DNA of 64,000 nt from Pantoea sp. Lij88 (GCF_030062155.1 NZ_CP118269.1:2418001-2482000), one strand, 5' to 3'; positions 25,360 through 36,297 are shown, numbered from the stretch's first letter. A program made the numbers and translations. Notes: generated by a model from the sequence alone, not told the origin.

Positions 25360-26778
25360 TTACTGATGCCGATAGCAGCTCACCCCGAGATACTCACTGA
25401 ACGCCTCCTGCAATACACCGGCCGTGGCTGAGTGGTTCATCGCCACGTGATGCTCAAAGCCATTCCGGCAGATCCACGCCAGCAGCGTTTCCAGCTGCGG
25501 CACCTGAATCACTGCACGACAGCCCACCGTGTCCAGCGGATCGGTGACCGACATCCCCTCGCCCACATAAGCTTTAATTTCGCCGCTGAAGTCGTCGGTT
25601 GAGAGGCGGAAGTAGGTCAGATCACCCTGTTTCATCCGGCCATGTACCGCGCCGCAGGTGTTCTCTTTGCCCACGGTGGTGCCGATGATATCCGCCGTAC
25701 CCATGGTCGGTGACTCCAGGCTGGCGCTGGCGAAGTTACCGCAGTGAAACAGCACGCATTTATCCCGTTCATCGCCGAAGTTGTTGTTCCAGTCCGCCAG
25801 CGAGGCGGGACTCAGCGAACAGCTGGCGAGCGCATACATCGACAGCGCACCCATCACATCCACTTCACAGGCGCTGGGCATCAGCTGGCCCGACATCACG
25901 CTCATGATCGAGCAGACGTTAATCCCCAGATTCTCCTGCAGGGAAGTCCAGCACTGAATGGCGGTGGTATCAATATCGTTGTCGCTGATCCACTCGCTGA
26001 TCACCACAAACAGTTTGGCCATGGTCACCAGTTTGTCACCCGGAATGCCGCGCGCATCGGCGTTGGCCTCCAGAATTTCACGCTTCTCTGCTACGCGGAT
26101 ATCATCATCGCGCAGCCGGTTGGTGCGGGTAAAGATCTCCGATAAATCCAGGGTTTCCACCGCGATGCCCATTTTCTCCAGCAGCTTTTCGCTGTAACGC
26201 ACGGTGTTGAATCCGGCGGGCCGCGCACCAATCGCCCCGACGCGCACCCGCCGCATGGCATTCACCACCCGGCAGAGCTGGCTGAACCGTTGCAGATCCT
26301 GCATAAAGACCTCACCGCTCAGGGCGCAGACGTGCTGGCGGGTCAGGGTAAACGGGATGCCATACTGGCGCAGGTTATTGCAGAGCGAAATTTTGCCGCA
26401 GAAGCTATCGCGGCGGGTCGCCAGCCCCATTTTATCGAGGTTGTCCTCTTCCGCCTGCACCAGCACCGGCACATTCAGCCCGGCCAGACGCAGAGCCTCG
26501 GCAATGGCTTTTTCATCGCCAAAGTTAGGCAGCAGCACCACAATGCCGTGAATTTTCTCACGGTGCTGACGAAACAGCGCGGCGCAGATTTTCGCCTCCT
26601 GCCGCGTTTCGACGCCGCCCAGATTGGTCCGGGTCTCATCCAGCATCACCGTATTGATGTTCATCTTTTCAAACAGCGCGATCGCCTGCTGGCGCGCTTC
26701 GCCCACCAGATAGCTGGGGAAAAAGCCCCGGTTGCCAATAATGACACCGAAGGTTAACTGCTGAGGGAGTGTTGACAT
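25360..26778 (-). CDS. L-fucose/L-arabinose isomerase-family sugar isomerase
   Basis: The 472-residue protein belongs to the fucose-isomerase-like group (COG2407 type). It shows GVIIGNRGFFPSYL at the start, GVETRQEAKICAALFR, and CWTSLQENLGINVCSIMSVMS with ACEVDVMGALSMYAL in the catalytic half, where Glu and Asp bind the metal. It would convert an aldose to a ketose in the cytoplasm. It is the last gene of the four-gene enzyme operon, 20 bp after the FGGY kinase, so it likely makes the kinase substrate. Confidence 0.85.
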   Translation of the reverse strand: MSTLPQQLTFGVIIGNRGFFPSYLVGEARQQAIALFEKMNINTVMLDETRTNLGGVETRQEAKICAALFRQHREKIHGIVVLLPNFGDEKAIAEALRLAGLNVPVLVQAEEDNLDKMGLATRRDSFCGKISLCNNLRQYGIPFTLTRQHVCALSGEVFMQDLQRFSQLCRVVNAMRRVRVGAIGARPAGFNTVRYSEKLLEKMGIAVETLDLSEIFTRTNRLRDDDIRVAEKREILEANADARGIPGDKLVTMAKLFVVISEWISDNDIDTTAIQCWTSLQENLGINVCSIMSVMSGQLMPSACEVDVMGALSMYALASCSLSPASLADWNNNFGDERDKCVLFHCGNFASASLESPTMGTADIIGTTVGKENTCGAVHGRMKQGDLTYFRLSTDDFSGEIKAYVGEGMSVTDPLDTVGCRAVIQVPQLETLLAWICRNGFEHHVAMNHSATAGVLQEAFSEYLGVSCYRHQ

Positions 26779-26798
26779 GGCTCTGCTCCGGATAGGGA

Positions 26799-28286
26799 TT
26801 AATGTGGCTGATAACGACAGCGTGCAACGGCATCGATCCAGCCTTTATAGTTTTCCTGCATACGCTGCGCGTTCTCTTCACGCGGCATGATGACGCTGCC
26901 GCCCTGCAGCGCCTGCATATCACTGCCCTGCTGCCACCATCCCAGCACTTTGCCTGCCAGCAGCGCCGCGCCCAGCGCGGAGACCTCGGCGGTGGGAACC
27001 CGCTGCAGCGGCCGCTGTAACACATCCGCCTGCAACTGCATCAGCCAGCTATTTTCGGTGGCGCTGCCATCCACACAAAGTGCCGGAAGCTGCTGGCCGC
27101 TGGCCTGCTCCATCGCAAAAAAGACGTCGGCGATTTGCCAGACGATTGACTCCAGCGCCACCCGCGCCAGCACGTCGGGCGAGGCGGCATCCGTCAGGCC
27201 GCACACCATGCCGCGCGCCTGCAGATCCCACCAGGGCGCGCCCAGGCCAGAAAGCGCCGGGACAAAATAGATGCCCTGATTGTCATCGCAGCGCTGCGCC
27301 ATTGCGGTCAGCGCGCGCGGATCCGACACCCCGAGCAGTTTACCCAGCCAGGCGGCGCCGGAACCGGTGTGGGTGATGTTGCCTTCAAACGCATAGCGCA
27401 GCGTGCCGTCGTGCCACGCCACCGTGGTGCTGAGGCCGTTTTCCGTCAGCAGGGGTGTCGCCATGGACATCATCAGTGACGACCCGGTGCCATAGGTGGC
27501 TTTCACCACTTCAGACTCGCCGCGCCGCTGCGCCTGTAAAGCCGCGTGGGAGTCACCGATGCGCGCCAGAATCGGCGTGCCTGGCGGTAAGCCATGAATA
27601 TCGCTTACCGCGACCACGCCCTGTTCACTGGCAGAGGCGGTGATGCGTGGCAGTGCGGCGCGCGGCAGCTGAAACAGCGCCAGCAGTTCGTCGTCCCAGT
27701 CGTTGAGGTGCAGGCTGTAGAGCTGCGTGCGGGAGGCGTTGGCATGATCGGTAATAAAGACTTCGCCTGCACTCAGCTGCCAGCTGAGCCAGCTGTCGAC
27801 CGTTCCGATACACAGCTCACCGGCTGCGGCCCGCGCCGCGCCGTCCGGGATGGCGGCCAGCATGCCGGTCAGCTTGGCGGCCGGAAACATCGGGTCAACG
27901 GCCAGGCCGGTTAAGCCGGTGATGCGTGGCGCTTTGCCCGCCTGACGAAGATCGCGGCAGAAGGACTCGGAGCGTCGATCCTGCCAGCTCACCAGCGGCG
28001 TCAGCGGCTGACCATCACGCCGCTGCCAGATCAGCACCGACTCACGCTGATTACTGATCGCCACGGCCGCCACAGGCGCACCGTCGCAATCCGCCAGACA
28101 GTGGGTGATCGCCTGTTTTACCGCCTGCCAGATCGCCATAGGGTCCTGCTCGGCCAGTCCGGGCTGCGGATGTTGCAGGGTTAAACTGTGACTGCCGCGC
28201 GCCACCACCCGGCCATCGCGATCAACCGCAATCGCCTTGGCATTGGTGGTACCTTCGTCGATCGCCAGAATCAGGGGTCCCACCAT
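26799..28286 (-). CDS. FGGY-family carbohydrate kinase
   Basis: The 495-residue protein opens with LILAIDEGTTNAKAIAVD, the phosphate-binding loop of FGGY kinases. It contains SGLGAPWWD and a C-terminal DGSATENSWLMQLQADVL ATP-binding region. The family phosphorylates ketoses or polyols such as xylulose, ribulose and glycerol. The start is 2 bp after the transketolase C-subunit stop. With the isomerase and split transketolase it forms a short pathway from imported sugar to triose phosphate. D-apulose is a possible substrate (inference). Confidence 0.87.
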   Translation of the reverse strand: MVGPLILAIDEGTTNAKAIAVDRDGRVVARGSHSLTLQHPQPGLAEQDPMAIWQAVKQAITHCLADCDGAPVAAVAISNQRESVLIWQRRDGQPLTPLVSWQDRRSESFCRDLRQAGKAPRITGLTGLAVDPMFPAAKLTGMLAAIPDGAARAAAGELCIGTVDSWLSWQLSAGEVFITDHANASRTQLYSLHLNDWDDELLALFQLPRAALPRITASASEQGVVAVSDIHGLPPGTPILARIGDSHAALQAQRRGESEVVKATYGTGSSLMMSMATPLLTENGLSTTVAWHDGTLRYAFEGNITHTGSGAAWLGKLLGVSDPRALTAMAQRCDDNQGIYFVPALSGLGAPWWDLQARGMVCGLTDAASPDVLARVALESIVWQIADVFFAMEQASGQQLPALCVDGSATENSWLMQLQADVLQRPLQRVPTAEVSALGAALLAGKVLGWWQQGSDMQALQGGSVIMPREENAQRMQENYKGWIDAVARCRYQPH

Positions 28287-28288
28287 TT

Positions 28289-29233
28289 TTATGCTCCTGC
28301 GCAGATGCGCGCTGCACTGTTGACCACGCTGCGGGCATCAATGCCATGATGGGCGCGGGTAGAGGCGCGATCGCCTGCAATCGCATATTCCCCATCCGGA
28401 ATGCCGAGCCGTAACAGCGGGATGCCACAACCGCCTTCCGCCAGCACTTCGGCCACCAGACTGCCGACACCGCCATTGACGTTATGCTCTTCAACGGTAA
28501 TCACCGCTGGGTAGTGATTTAACAGGTTGCGCAGCTGTTGGGTATCACAGGGTCGAATCGATGGAACCGCGATCACACCGGCTGAAATCCCCTGTTCAGC
28601 CAGTTGCTCAGCAGCGTGAACCACCTCGTGAACCGTCGATCCCATCGCCACCAGCGCGATGTCGCTGCCTTCCCGCAGCACATCGATCGCGCCCGGTCTG
28701 AACCGGTAACTTTCATCGTGCAGCTGCGGCAGATCTTTGCCATCCAGACGGATATAGACCGGCCCGACATGCTCAAGGGCATAATCGATGATCTGGCGGC
28801 ACTCCAGCGGGCAGGAAGGCGCATAGATCTCGATGTTGCCGAAACCGCGCATTACCGCGATGTCATCAATGCTGTGGTGGGTGCTGGCTAACGGGCCGTA
28901 GCTGGCCCCGGAATTCAGCCCGAACAGTTTGACGTTGGTGTTGTTGTAGCAGACATCGACTTTGACCTGCTCATTGGCGCGAGACACCAGAAACGGCGCG
29001 GCGTTACAGGTCACGGCGACTTTGCCGCCCAGCGCCAGACCGGCCGCCGTGCCCACCAGCGTCTGCTCGGCGATGCCGACGTTTATCAGCCGGTCGGGAA
29101 ACGCCTTAATAAAGGGGGCGATTTTGGCGGTGGAGGTGGAGTCGGCCACCACCGGCACCAGATCCACCCCGCGATTCACCGCGTCGATGAAAGCCGTGAC
29201 CATGACGTTGGCTAAATGTTGTGCATTACTCAT
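28289..29233 (-). CDS. Transketolase C-terminal subunit
   Basis: The 314-residue protein contains the pyrimidine-binding and C-terminal domains of transketolase. The catalytic Glu that activates thiamine lies in INVGIAEQTLVGTAAGLALGG, about residue 75. It overlaps the N-terminal subunit gene by 8 bp, so the two halves are made together and should form one active site. Such split transketolases are common in sugar catabolic operons, including the apulose 4-phosphate enzymes AptA/AptB, as I recall. The substrate here is not proven. Confidence 0.9.
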   Translation of the reverse strand: MSNAQHLANVMVTAFIDAVNRGVDLVPVVADSTSTAKIAPFIKAFPDRLINVGIAEQTLVGTAAGLALGGKVAVTCNAAPFLVSRANEQVKVDVCYNNTNVKLFGLNSGASYGPLASTHHSIDDIAVMRGFGNIEIYAPSCPLECRQIIDYALEHVGPVYIRLDGKDLPQLHDESYRFRPGAIDVLREGSDIALVAMGSTVHEVVHAAEQLAEQGISAGVIAVPSIRPCDTQQLRNLLNHYPAVITVEEHNVNGGVGSLVAEVLAEGGCGIPLLRLGIPDGEYAIAGDRASTRAHHGIDARSVVNSAARICAGA

Positions 29234-30056
29234 CTTTCAGTTCCTCCAGTGCCTGCGCGATCTCTTCGCCTTTCGGCACCCGGTGATGCCATTCCGCCTT
29301 GCTCTGGATAAAGGAGACGCCAAATCCCTTCTCGGTATGCGCGACAATCACCTGTGGCTTACCGTTCTTAGGCAGGTTTTCAATGGTGTCGACGACGGCT
29401 GCCATGTCATTGCCGTTGCACTCCGTGACCTCCAGGCCAAAGGCGCGCCATTTTTCCGGCAGCGGATCGGTGTTCATGATGTCGCGGGTCGCGCCCGCCA
29501 GTTGCAGCTTGTTCTTGTCATTGATGATGATCAGGTTGTCGAGGCCGTAATGCGCCGCGACCAGCGCCGCTTCCCAGTTGCTGCCTTCCGCCAGCTCACC
29601 ATCACCGGTGACCACAAAGATGCGGCGCGAACTGTTATCTTTTTTCGCTGCGATGGCGATGCCCACCGCCACCGGCAGACCGTGCCCCAGCGCGCCAGTG
29701 TTCAGCTCGACGCCCGGCGTTTTCTGCCGGACCGGATGGCCGGGCAAATGCGAGTCGGCGTGCTGATAGGTCGTCAGCCAGTCGGTCGGGAAGTAGCCCG
29801 CCTCCGCCAGCACGCAGTAGTAGCCCCCCACCGCGTGGCCTTTGGACTGGATGTAGATGTCGCGCTGATGATCGTCCGTGCGATCCGGCGCGCAGTTCAG
29901 AATGCGGAAGTAGAGCGCGGTGAGGATCTCCACCTGCGACAGGTCAGCACCCGTATGACCGCCTGCCGGGCTGCCTGCGTTAAGCTGGATGATGCGGCGG
30001 CGGATAGCCCGCGCCCGGCGCTCAAGATCATCGACCGGAAGATTGAAAGGATTCAT
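29226..30056 (-). CDS. Transketolase N-terminal (thiamine diphosphate-binding) subunit
   Basis: The 276-residue protein carries the ThDP motif starting GDGELAEGSNWEAAL and ending IIINDKN, roughly 30 residues apart, and the G-A-L-G-H-G-L segment that lines the active site. It is the first gene of the enzyme operon. A 14-bp palindrome lies about 30 bp upstream of its ATG (30085-30098) and is shared with the transporter operon. Together with the downstream subunit it makes a full transketolase. Confidence 0.92.
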   Translation of the reverse strand: MNPFNLPVDDLERRARAIRRRIIQLNAGSPAGGHTGADLSQVEILTALYFRILNCAPDRTDDHQRDIYIQSKGHAVGGYYCVLAEAGYFPTDWLTTYQHADSHLPGHPVRQKTPGVELNTGALGHGLPVAVGIAIAAKKDNSSRRIFVVTGDGELAEGSNWEAALVAAHYGLDNLIIINDKNKLQLAGATRDIMNTDPLPEKWRAFGLEVTECNGNDMAAVVDTIENLPKNGKPQVIVAHTEKGFGVSFIQSKAEWHHRVPKGEEIAQALEELKDE

Positions 30057-30084
30057 ACACTACCTCTGAATTTTAAATCGGTTA

Positions 30085-30098
30085 TGAATATATATTCA
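30085..30098. promoter_or_regulatory. Palindromic operator TGAATATATATTCA upstream of the enzyme operon
   Basis: This perfect 14-bp palindrome lies 29 bp upstream of the transketolase start. The identical sequence occurs before the substrate-binding protein gene at 34371. Two identical copies at matching positions argue for a common regulator, most simply the SorC-type protein encoded at 34540. Confidence 0.8.
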
Positions 30099-30136
30099 CG
30101 TCAGTTAAAAAAATTTGTCCGCGAAACTGCCTGTTA

Positions 30137-30181
30137 AACCGGGCAGGCCGATCTCTGCTCAGCAGCCCGGCCAGCCCGGTT
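30137..30181 (-). terminator. Possible hairpin after the transporter operon
   Basis: AACCGGGC and GCCCGGTT form an 8-bp stem with a long GC-rich loop, just past the permease stop. No U-run is present on the minus strand, so it is a weak candidate terminator or message-stabilising structure. Confidence 0.35.
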
Positions 30182-30189
30182 CAGTGCCA

Positions 30190-31296
30190 TCAGGGTTTAG
30201 CCGGTGTGCCCTCCCCGATTAACGCTTTCTGCGCCACAACTGCCGCCTTCTGCTGCATCCGGCTCTGGGTCTGGTCGATAATGACCGCGATGATGATGAC
30301 GATGCCTTTGATCACCATCTGCCAGAATTCACTGACGCCCATCATGATCAGCCCGTCCGCCAGGAAGCCGATGACAAACGCGCCAATCAGCGTGCCGACA
30401 ATCGTGCCGCGTCCGCCCGCCAGCGAGGTGCCGCCCAGCACCACAGCCGCGATGGCGTTCATCTCAAAGGCGGTGCCGTTCGCCGGATGGCTGGCGACCA
30501 GTTGCGAGGAGACCACGATGCCCGCAATCGCCGCGCAGAAGCCCGACAGGGTGTAGACCAGAATTTTCACCTGCCGGGTTTTCACGCCCGACAGTTCCGC
30601 GGCGCGCTCGTTGTCACCGATGGCATAAACCTGGCGACCAAACGGCAGACGGCGGGCGATATAAGCGATGACCAGCGCCAGCACCACCATCATCCAGATG
30701 GCGTAAGGCAGCCCCAGAAAAGTCCCTGCGCCAATCCGATCAAAACCGGTGTTCCCCAGAAGCGGGTTGCCCTGCAAACCGGGAAAGGTCTCGCCGCCCG
30801 AAGTGAGCATCGCCGCGCCGCGCAGGATGTACATGGTGCCCAGGGTGCAGATAAAGGGAGCGACGTTGTAGCGGGTAATGATCCAGCCGTTGCCCGCGCC
30901 AATCAGCGCGCCGATGAACAGCACCACCGGCACAATCACCCAGACGCTGGGGAAGATGGCGATGCCAAACATCGGCAGCACAATCCCTTTGGTGATCAGC
31001 CAGCCAGCGATCATGCCGCACAGCCCTAAAGTGGCCCCAATCGACAGGTCAATTCCCGCAGTGATAATGACAAAGGTGATACCCAGCGCCAGAAAGGCGT
31101 TGATGGCGATGTGCTTCACCATGATCACCAGACTGCCGGTGGCGAGAAAGTCCGGCACGGTGATAGCGAAGAAGCCGACGATCAGAATCAGCGCAATGAA
31201 GGTGCGCAGCTTCAGAAGCAGCAGCAGAATGCTTTCACGTGAACTGAACGCTTTAGCCGGAAGTGTGTTCAGCGCGACGCTGTTATTGCTTTTCAT
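30190..31296 (-). CDS. CUT2-family sugar ABC transporter permease (RbsC-like)
   Basis: The 368-residue protein has about nine to ten hydrophobic helices and contains ITAGIDLSIGATLGLCGMIAG, the hallmark of RbsC-like permeases. It also has NAIAAVVLGGTSLAGGRGTIVGTLIGA. It forms the inner-membrane channel for an imported sugar. It is separated by 2 bp from the ATPase gene and is the last gene of the transporter operon. Confidence 0.93.
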   Translation of the reverse strand: MKSNNSVALNTLPAKAFSSRESILLLLLKLRTFIALILIVGFFAITVPDFLATGSLVIMVKHIAINAFLALGITFVIITAGIDLSIGATLGLCGMIAGWLITKGIVLPMFGIAIFPSVWVIVPVVLFIGALIGAGNGWIITRYNVAPFICTLGTMYILRGAAMLTSGGETFPGLQGNPLLGNTGFDRIGAGTFLGLPYAIWMMVVLALVIAYIARRLPFGRQVYAIGDNERAAELSGVKTRQVKILVYTLSGFCAAIAGIVVSSQLVASHPANGTAFEMNAIAAVVLGGTSLAGGRGTIVGTLIGAFVIGFLADGLIMMGVSEFWQMVIKGIVIIIAVIIDQTQSRMQQKAAVVAQKALIGEGTPAKP

Positions 31297-31298
31297 GC

Positions 31299-32813
31299 TC
31301 AGAACCCCTGCGCACTTGCTTTCACCAGCGCTGCCTCTTCCGCCTGGTCGCGGGGAAGATCAGCCGTAAGTTTGCCGCCCGACATCACCAGGATGCGGTC
31401 GGCAACCGCCATAATCTCTTTCAGGTCTGAGGTGGAGAACAGCACGGCAATGCCCTGCTGCGACAGCGCCACCATCATGCGAAAGACTTCTGCTTTGGCG
31501 CCGACATCAATGCCGCGACTCGGCTCATCCAGCAGCAGCAAACGGGGACTGGTCAGCAGCGCGCGGCCAATCACCACTTTCTGCTGGTTGCCGCCACTCA
31601 GCGCACTGATGGCGACCTCCGGCGAGGAGATTTTGATCGCCAGGTTGCCCACCGTCTGATTCACCGCCTGCTGCTCCGCCTGATGCGCAATGGCAAAGCG
31701 GTGCGACAGTCGCCGCCACAGACTGGCGATGGTGAGGTTACTGGCGACCGACGAGACCGGGAAAATTCCTGCGCGTTTGCGATCTTCGGGCACCAGACTC
31801 ATGCCCATGCGGATACGATCGGCGGTCGGCAGGCGGGTCGGCAGCGGTTTGCTGTCGAGCCACAGTTTGCCCAGATAGTGGCGCTGGCTGCCGAGCAGAC
31901 ATTCAAACAGCTCGGTACGGCCTGCCCCCATCAGCCCGTAAATCCCGACGATTTCCCCGGCCCGTACCTGAAAACTGACATCATCGACCAGGGTATTGCC
32001 GTTGGGGCTGACGCAGGTGATGTGCTGCGCCTCCAGCACCGGGGCGCCAAACTCACGCTCATCCGGCAGGAAAGTGGTGACCGGTTCACTGCCCAGCATC
32101 TCGCGCACGATCCACGGCACATCGATGGTGCTCACCGGCGCTTCGGCCTGAAAGCGTCCGTCGCGCAGAATGGTAATCACGTCGCCAATCGCCATCAGCT
32201 CTTCCAGCCGGTGGGAGATATAGATCAGGGTGACGCCCTGTTGCGTCAGGTCGCGGATCACCCGGAACAGGATCTCCACTTCGGTTTTACTCAGCGCGGA
32301 AGTCGGCTCATCGAGGATCAGGATGTCTGCATCCTCGGCCAGCGCTTTGGCGATCTCCACCAGCTGCTGCTGACCCACTTTGAGATTGCCGACCCGCTCG
32401 CCGGGCGAAATGGGCTGGTCGAGACGCGCCATCAGTGCGGCGGTGCGGCGTGCCTGTTCCGCTTCGTTGATGGGTGCCAGGCCACGCTGGATCTCCCGGC
32501 CCAGAAACAGGTTCTCCGCCACCGTGAGGTTTTCAAAAAGGTTCAGCTCCTGATGCACCATACCGATGCCGTGCCGGGCGGCGTCACGGGTGCTGCTCAG
32601 CGTCAGCGGCTTACCATTCAGGAACAGCGAACCGGCGGTAGGCTGCTGCACGCCCGCCAGAATCTTCATCAGCGTCGATTTGCCCGCGCCGTTTTCACCA
32701 ATGATGACGTTAACTTTGCCGCGCCAGACCCGGTAGTCGACGCGATCCAGCGCCAGCGTGCCGGGAAACAGCATTGAGATCTGTTCGGCCCGCAGAATAA
32801 TTTCATCGTCCAT
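31299..32813 (-). CDS. CUT2-family sugar ABC transporter ATPase (RbsA-like)
   Basis: The 504-residue protein holds two ATP-binding domains, as usual for this family. The first has Walker A GENGAGKST (about residues 38-46) and Walker B DILILDEPTSAL. The second has the degenerate loop GLMGAGRTE and the signature LSGGNQQK with LLLLDEPSRGID. It energises uptake through the neighbouring permease. It overlaps the upstream DUF2291 gene by one base. Confidence 0.94.
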   Translation of the reverse strand: MDDEIILRAEQISMLFPGTLALDRVDYRVWRGKVNVIIGENGAGKSTLMKILAGVQQPTAGSLFLNGKPLTLSSTRDAARHGIGMVHQELNLFENLTVAENLFLGREIQRGLAPINEAEQARRTAALMARLDQPISPGERVGNLKVGQQQLVEIAKALAEDADILILDEPTSALSKTEVEILFRVIRDLTQQGVTLIYISHRLEELMAIGDVITILRDGRFQAEAPVSTIDVPWIVREMLGSEPVTTFLPDEREFGAPVLEAQHITCVSPNGNTLVDDVSFQVRAGEIVGIYGLMGAGRTELFECLLGSQRHYLGKLWLDSKPLPTRLPTADRIRMGMSLVPEDRKRAGIFPVSSVASNLTIASLWRRLSHRFAIAHQAEQQAVNQTVGNLAIKISSPEVAISALSGGNQQKVVIGRALLTSPRLLLLDEPSRGIDVGAKAEVFRMMVALSQQGIAVLFSTSDLKEIMAVADRILVMSGGKLTADLPRDQAEEAALVKASAQGF

Positions 32814-33412
32814 CAGGGCGTCCCCCGCTTCAGCTCAACCGCCACCACTTCTTCAACACTGTTCTGCCCGATGCTGACGGCCAGCAGCGCCTGCACTGGC
32901 TGGTTGACCCAGCTGGCATCCAGCGGCGGCAACTGCTTCACCGCATGACGGTTCAGCGCCCGGGTCAGCTGGGCGTACTGCACCTGATTCGTGAATTCGT
33001 CGAAACGGAAACCGGCGGCATCCCGGATAGCATTACTGCGCAGCACCGGCCCGACGCTGACCCCCACCGGTTTACCGTTGATCATCAGCGTCAGCGTGCG
33101 TTCACGCGGGTTACTCTCATCAAAGGCGCTGGCCGTCCCGCTGGCCCGCACGAAGACGCTTTCACGCCCGCCGGGTTTAACCGTCTGGCTTTTCGCCTCC
33201 ATGTCGGCCCAGCTCAGCGCGTGACCGTTCGCGGTGGTCATGACGCGCGGCTGCCAGGTCTCCTCCGCGATCTGCTGCGGCGTCTGGGTGGTATAGCTGG
33301 GTTTCGCGTGCGGATCTTTTGGCATGATCGGGTTTCCATCCGCATCCAGATCCACCACAGTGCAGGCGCTGAGCAGCGCCATACCGGTCAATACCGCCAG
33401 TATCCGTTTCAT
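32813..33412 (-). CDS. DUF2291-family lipoprotein of a sugar ABC operon
   Basis: The 199-residue precursor has a lipoprotein signal ending LLSAC (Cys17), followed by TVVDLDADGNPIMPKDP, which is typical of DUF2291 proteins. These are found in CUT2 sugar transporter operons, but their function is unknown. It lies between the binding-protein gene (2 bp away) and the ATPase gene (1-bp overlap), so it is tightly co-expressed with the importer. Confidence 0.85.
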   Translation of the reverse strand: MKRILAVLTGMALLSACTVVDLDADGNPIMPKDPHAKPSYTTQTPQQIAEETWQPRVMTTANGHALSWADMEAKSQTVKPGGRESVFVRASGTASAFDESNPRERTLTLMINGKPVGVSVGPVLRSNAIRDAAGFRFDEFTNQVQYAQLTRALNRHAVKQLPPLDASWVNQPVQALLAVSIGQNSVEEVVAVELKRGTP

Positions 33413-33414
33413 CG

Positions 33415-34498
<1,084 letters not shown>

Positions 34499-34539
34499 CT
34501 GGTTAACAATACCGGGCAGATTCAGAGAAGGAAAAACCG

Positions 34540-35496
34540 ATGGCAAAACAGGATGAACAGCGACTGATGGTGAAGATTGCCACCCTTTACTATGTCGAAG
34601 GGTTGAAGCAGTCAGAGATTGCGCAGTCGCTGACCCTCTCGCAGTCGTTTGTCTCACGCATTCTTAATCGCAGCGTGAAAGAGGGTGTGGTCAAGATCAG
34701 CGTGGTGCCACCGGCGAACGTCTATCCGGAGCTGGAAAAGGCGATTGAGCAGACCTATAACCTGCCGCAGGCGATTGTGGTGGATGTGCCGGATCAGGCG
34801 TCGTCGCTGCAGATTAAGCAGGCGATTGGCTCAGCGGCCGCTCACTATCTGGAGACCCGGCTGCGCAACGATGAGCTGATTGGCATATCGTCGTGGAGCG
34901 GCACTATCCGGGCGATGGTGGATGCGCTGCATCCGCTTAACAGCGCCTGCAAAGGAGTGATCCAGCTGCTTGGCGGCGTCGGGGCCAACGGCAACGTGCA
35001 GGCGACGATTCTGACGCAGAACCTGGCCGCGCTGCTGAACTGCCCCGCCTGGCTGCTGCCGTCGCAGTCGATTGAGCATTCGGTCAGCGATCGGCAGCGA
35101 CTGTCGGCCAATGCAGAAGTGGCCGAGGTGCTGAGTAAGTTTGAGCAGGTCGATCTGGCGATTGTCGGCATTGGCGATCTGGAGCCGTCGGCGCTGCTGC
35201 GCAATTCCGGCAACTACTACGATGGCAAAATGCTGCAGACGCTGGCAGCGCGCGGCGCGGTCGGGGATATCTGCCTGCACTATTTCGACGCCTGCGGGCA
35301 GCCGGTGCTGAAAGCCGAAGAAGATCCAGTCATTGGAATGGAGCTGGCGCAGGTGAAACAGTGTCCGCAGGTAGTCGGTCTGGCAGGCGGACGGGAGAAA
35401 GCGCAGGCGATTCGCGGTGCGCTGCTGGGTGGCTACATTAAGGTGCTGATCATCGACTATCCCACGGCGCGGCTGCTGCTCACGCCGCAGTATTAA
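34540..35496 (+). CDS. SorC/DeoR-type sugar-responsive transcriptional regulator
   Basis: The 318-residue protein has an N-terminal helix-turn-helix at about residues 21-47 (LKQSEIAQSLTLSQSFVSRI). A SorC-type sugar-phosphate-binding domain follows, with VDVPDQASSL, IGISSWSGTIRAMVDAL and a late VGLAGGREKAQAIRGAL. Such regulators sense a phosphorylated intermediate of the pathway they control. It is divergent from the transporter operon and is the best candidate to bind the two identical palindromes. Confidence 0.9.
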   Translation: MAKQDEQRLMVKIATLYYVEGLKQSEIAQSLTLSQSFVSRILNRSVKEGVVKISVVPPANVYPELEKAIEQTYNLPQAIVVDVPDQASSLQIKQAIGSAAAHYLETRLRNDELIGISSWSGTIRAMVDALHPLNSACKGVIQLLGGVGANGNVQATILTQNLAALLNCPAWLLPSQSIEHSVSDRQRLSANAEVAEVLSKFEQVDLAIVGIGDLEPSALLRNSGNYYDGKMLQTLAARGAVGDICLHYFDACGQPVLKAEEDPVIGMELAQVKQCPQVVGLAGGREKAQAIRGALLGGYIKVLIIDYPTARLLLTPQY

Positions 35497-35506
35497 TCAT
35501 TTCCGG

Positions 35507-36136
35507 TCAGATGGTGCGGTAGGCTGTAGTGACTTTCCACAGATAGCGCGGCGCCTGTGCGGCCGGATGCTTGTTCTGCACATGCTGATAGAACTCATCC
35601 GGTGACATGGCGTTGATCATCGCAATGGCCCGATCGCGATCGCTGGAGAAGGTCCGCAGCAATGCGCCTGCGCCGTTGGCATAAGAGACGATGGTGGCGT
35701 AGCGCAGCGTCAGCGGATCGCGAATGCCCGACAGAGCGGAATTCTGCAGAATACGGATATAGGCGGTGCCGATATCGATATTTTTGGCCGGATCGCGCAA
35801 CTCCGCATTCGACGGCTGACCCCGACGGCCCAGCGTGCGATAGACTTCGCGCCCGGCGGTTGAGGCTTTAATCTGCATCAGTCCCACCGCATTAGAGCGG
35901 CTGACTACGCCCGGATTTCCACCCGACTCGACACTGATAATGGCGCTGATCAACTTCTCATCAACGCCATAATGACTGGCGGCATCTTCGGTAAACATTG
36001 CCCATGTCCCATTAACACTGGATGGGGGTGCCTGAGTTAGCGGCGTGTTGCGTTGCTTAACGGCCTGGTGCGGTGGCTCGCTGGCACAGCCGGTCAGGAG
36101 TAACGCTGAGAGTATAAGGTGTCGGATTTTCAGCAA
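35507..36136 (-). CDS. emtA: EmtA (MltE), endo-type membrane-bound lytic murein transglycosylase
   Basis: The 209-residue protein has a lipoprotein signal with lipobox LTGC and a lysozyme-like domain. Its catalytic Glu is in ISVESGGNPGVVSRSNAVGLMQIKAS, and VSYANGAGALLRTFSSDR is nearly identical to E. coli EmtA. It cleaves peptidoglycan glycan strands internally from the outer membrane. Translation appears to begin at a TTG codon at 36136, as no closer ATG fits the signal peptide. As in E. coli, it is divergent from ldcA. Confidence 0.9.
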   Translation of the reverse strand: MLKIRHLILSALLLTGCASEPPHQAVKQRNTPLTQAPPSSVNGTWAMFTEDAASHYGVDEKLISAIISVESGGNPGVVSRSNAVGLMQIKASTAGREVYRTLGRRGQPSNAELRDPAKNIDIGTAYIRILQNSALSGIRDPLTLRYATIVSYANGAGALLRTFSSDRDRAIAMINAMSPDEFYQHVQNKHPAAQAPRYLWKVTTAYRTI

Positions 36137-36297
36137 TTTTTCGTCTCGTAGCTGTTGTGGCGAATGCTATCATACCCATGCAGCCTGAGAGCAAAATTAC
36201 CGTTTATCCTAAATGCACGAAAATGTGGCGCGTACCGTGACTTCAGCGAGGCTTTTCGCCATCATCGCCGTAAGTCAGACGCTTACAGCAGGAAAGT

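Noticed and set aside
31683..32777. 364-codon frame antisense to the sugar ABC ATPase gene
   Set aside because: Shadow frame; the sense strand encodes two complete ATP-binding domains.
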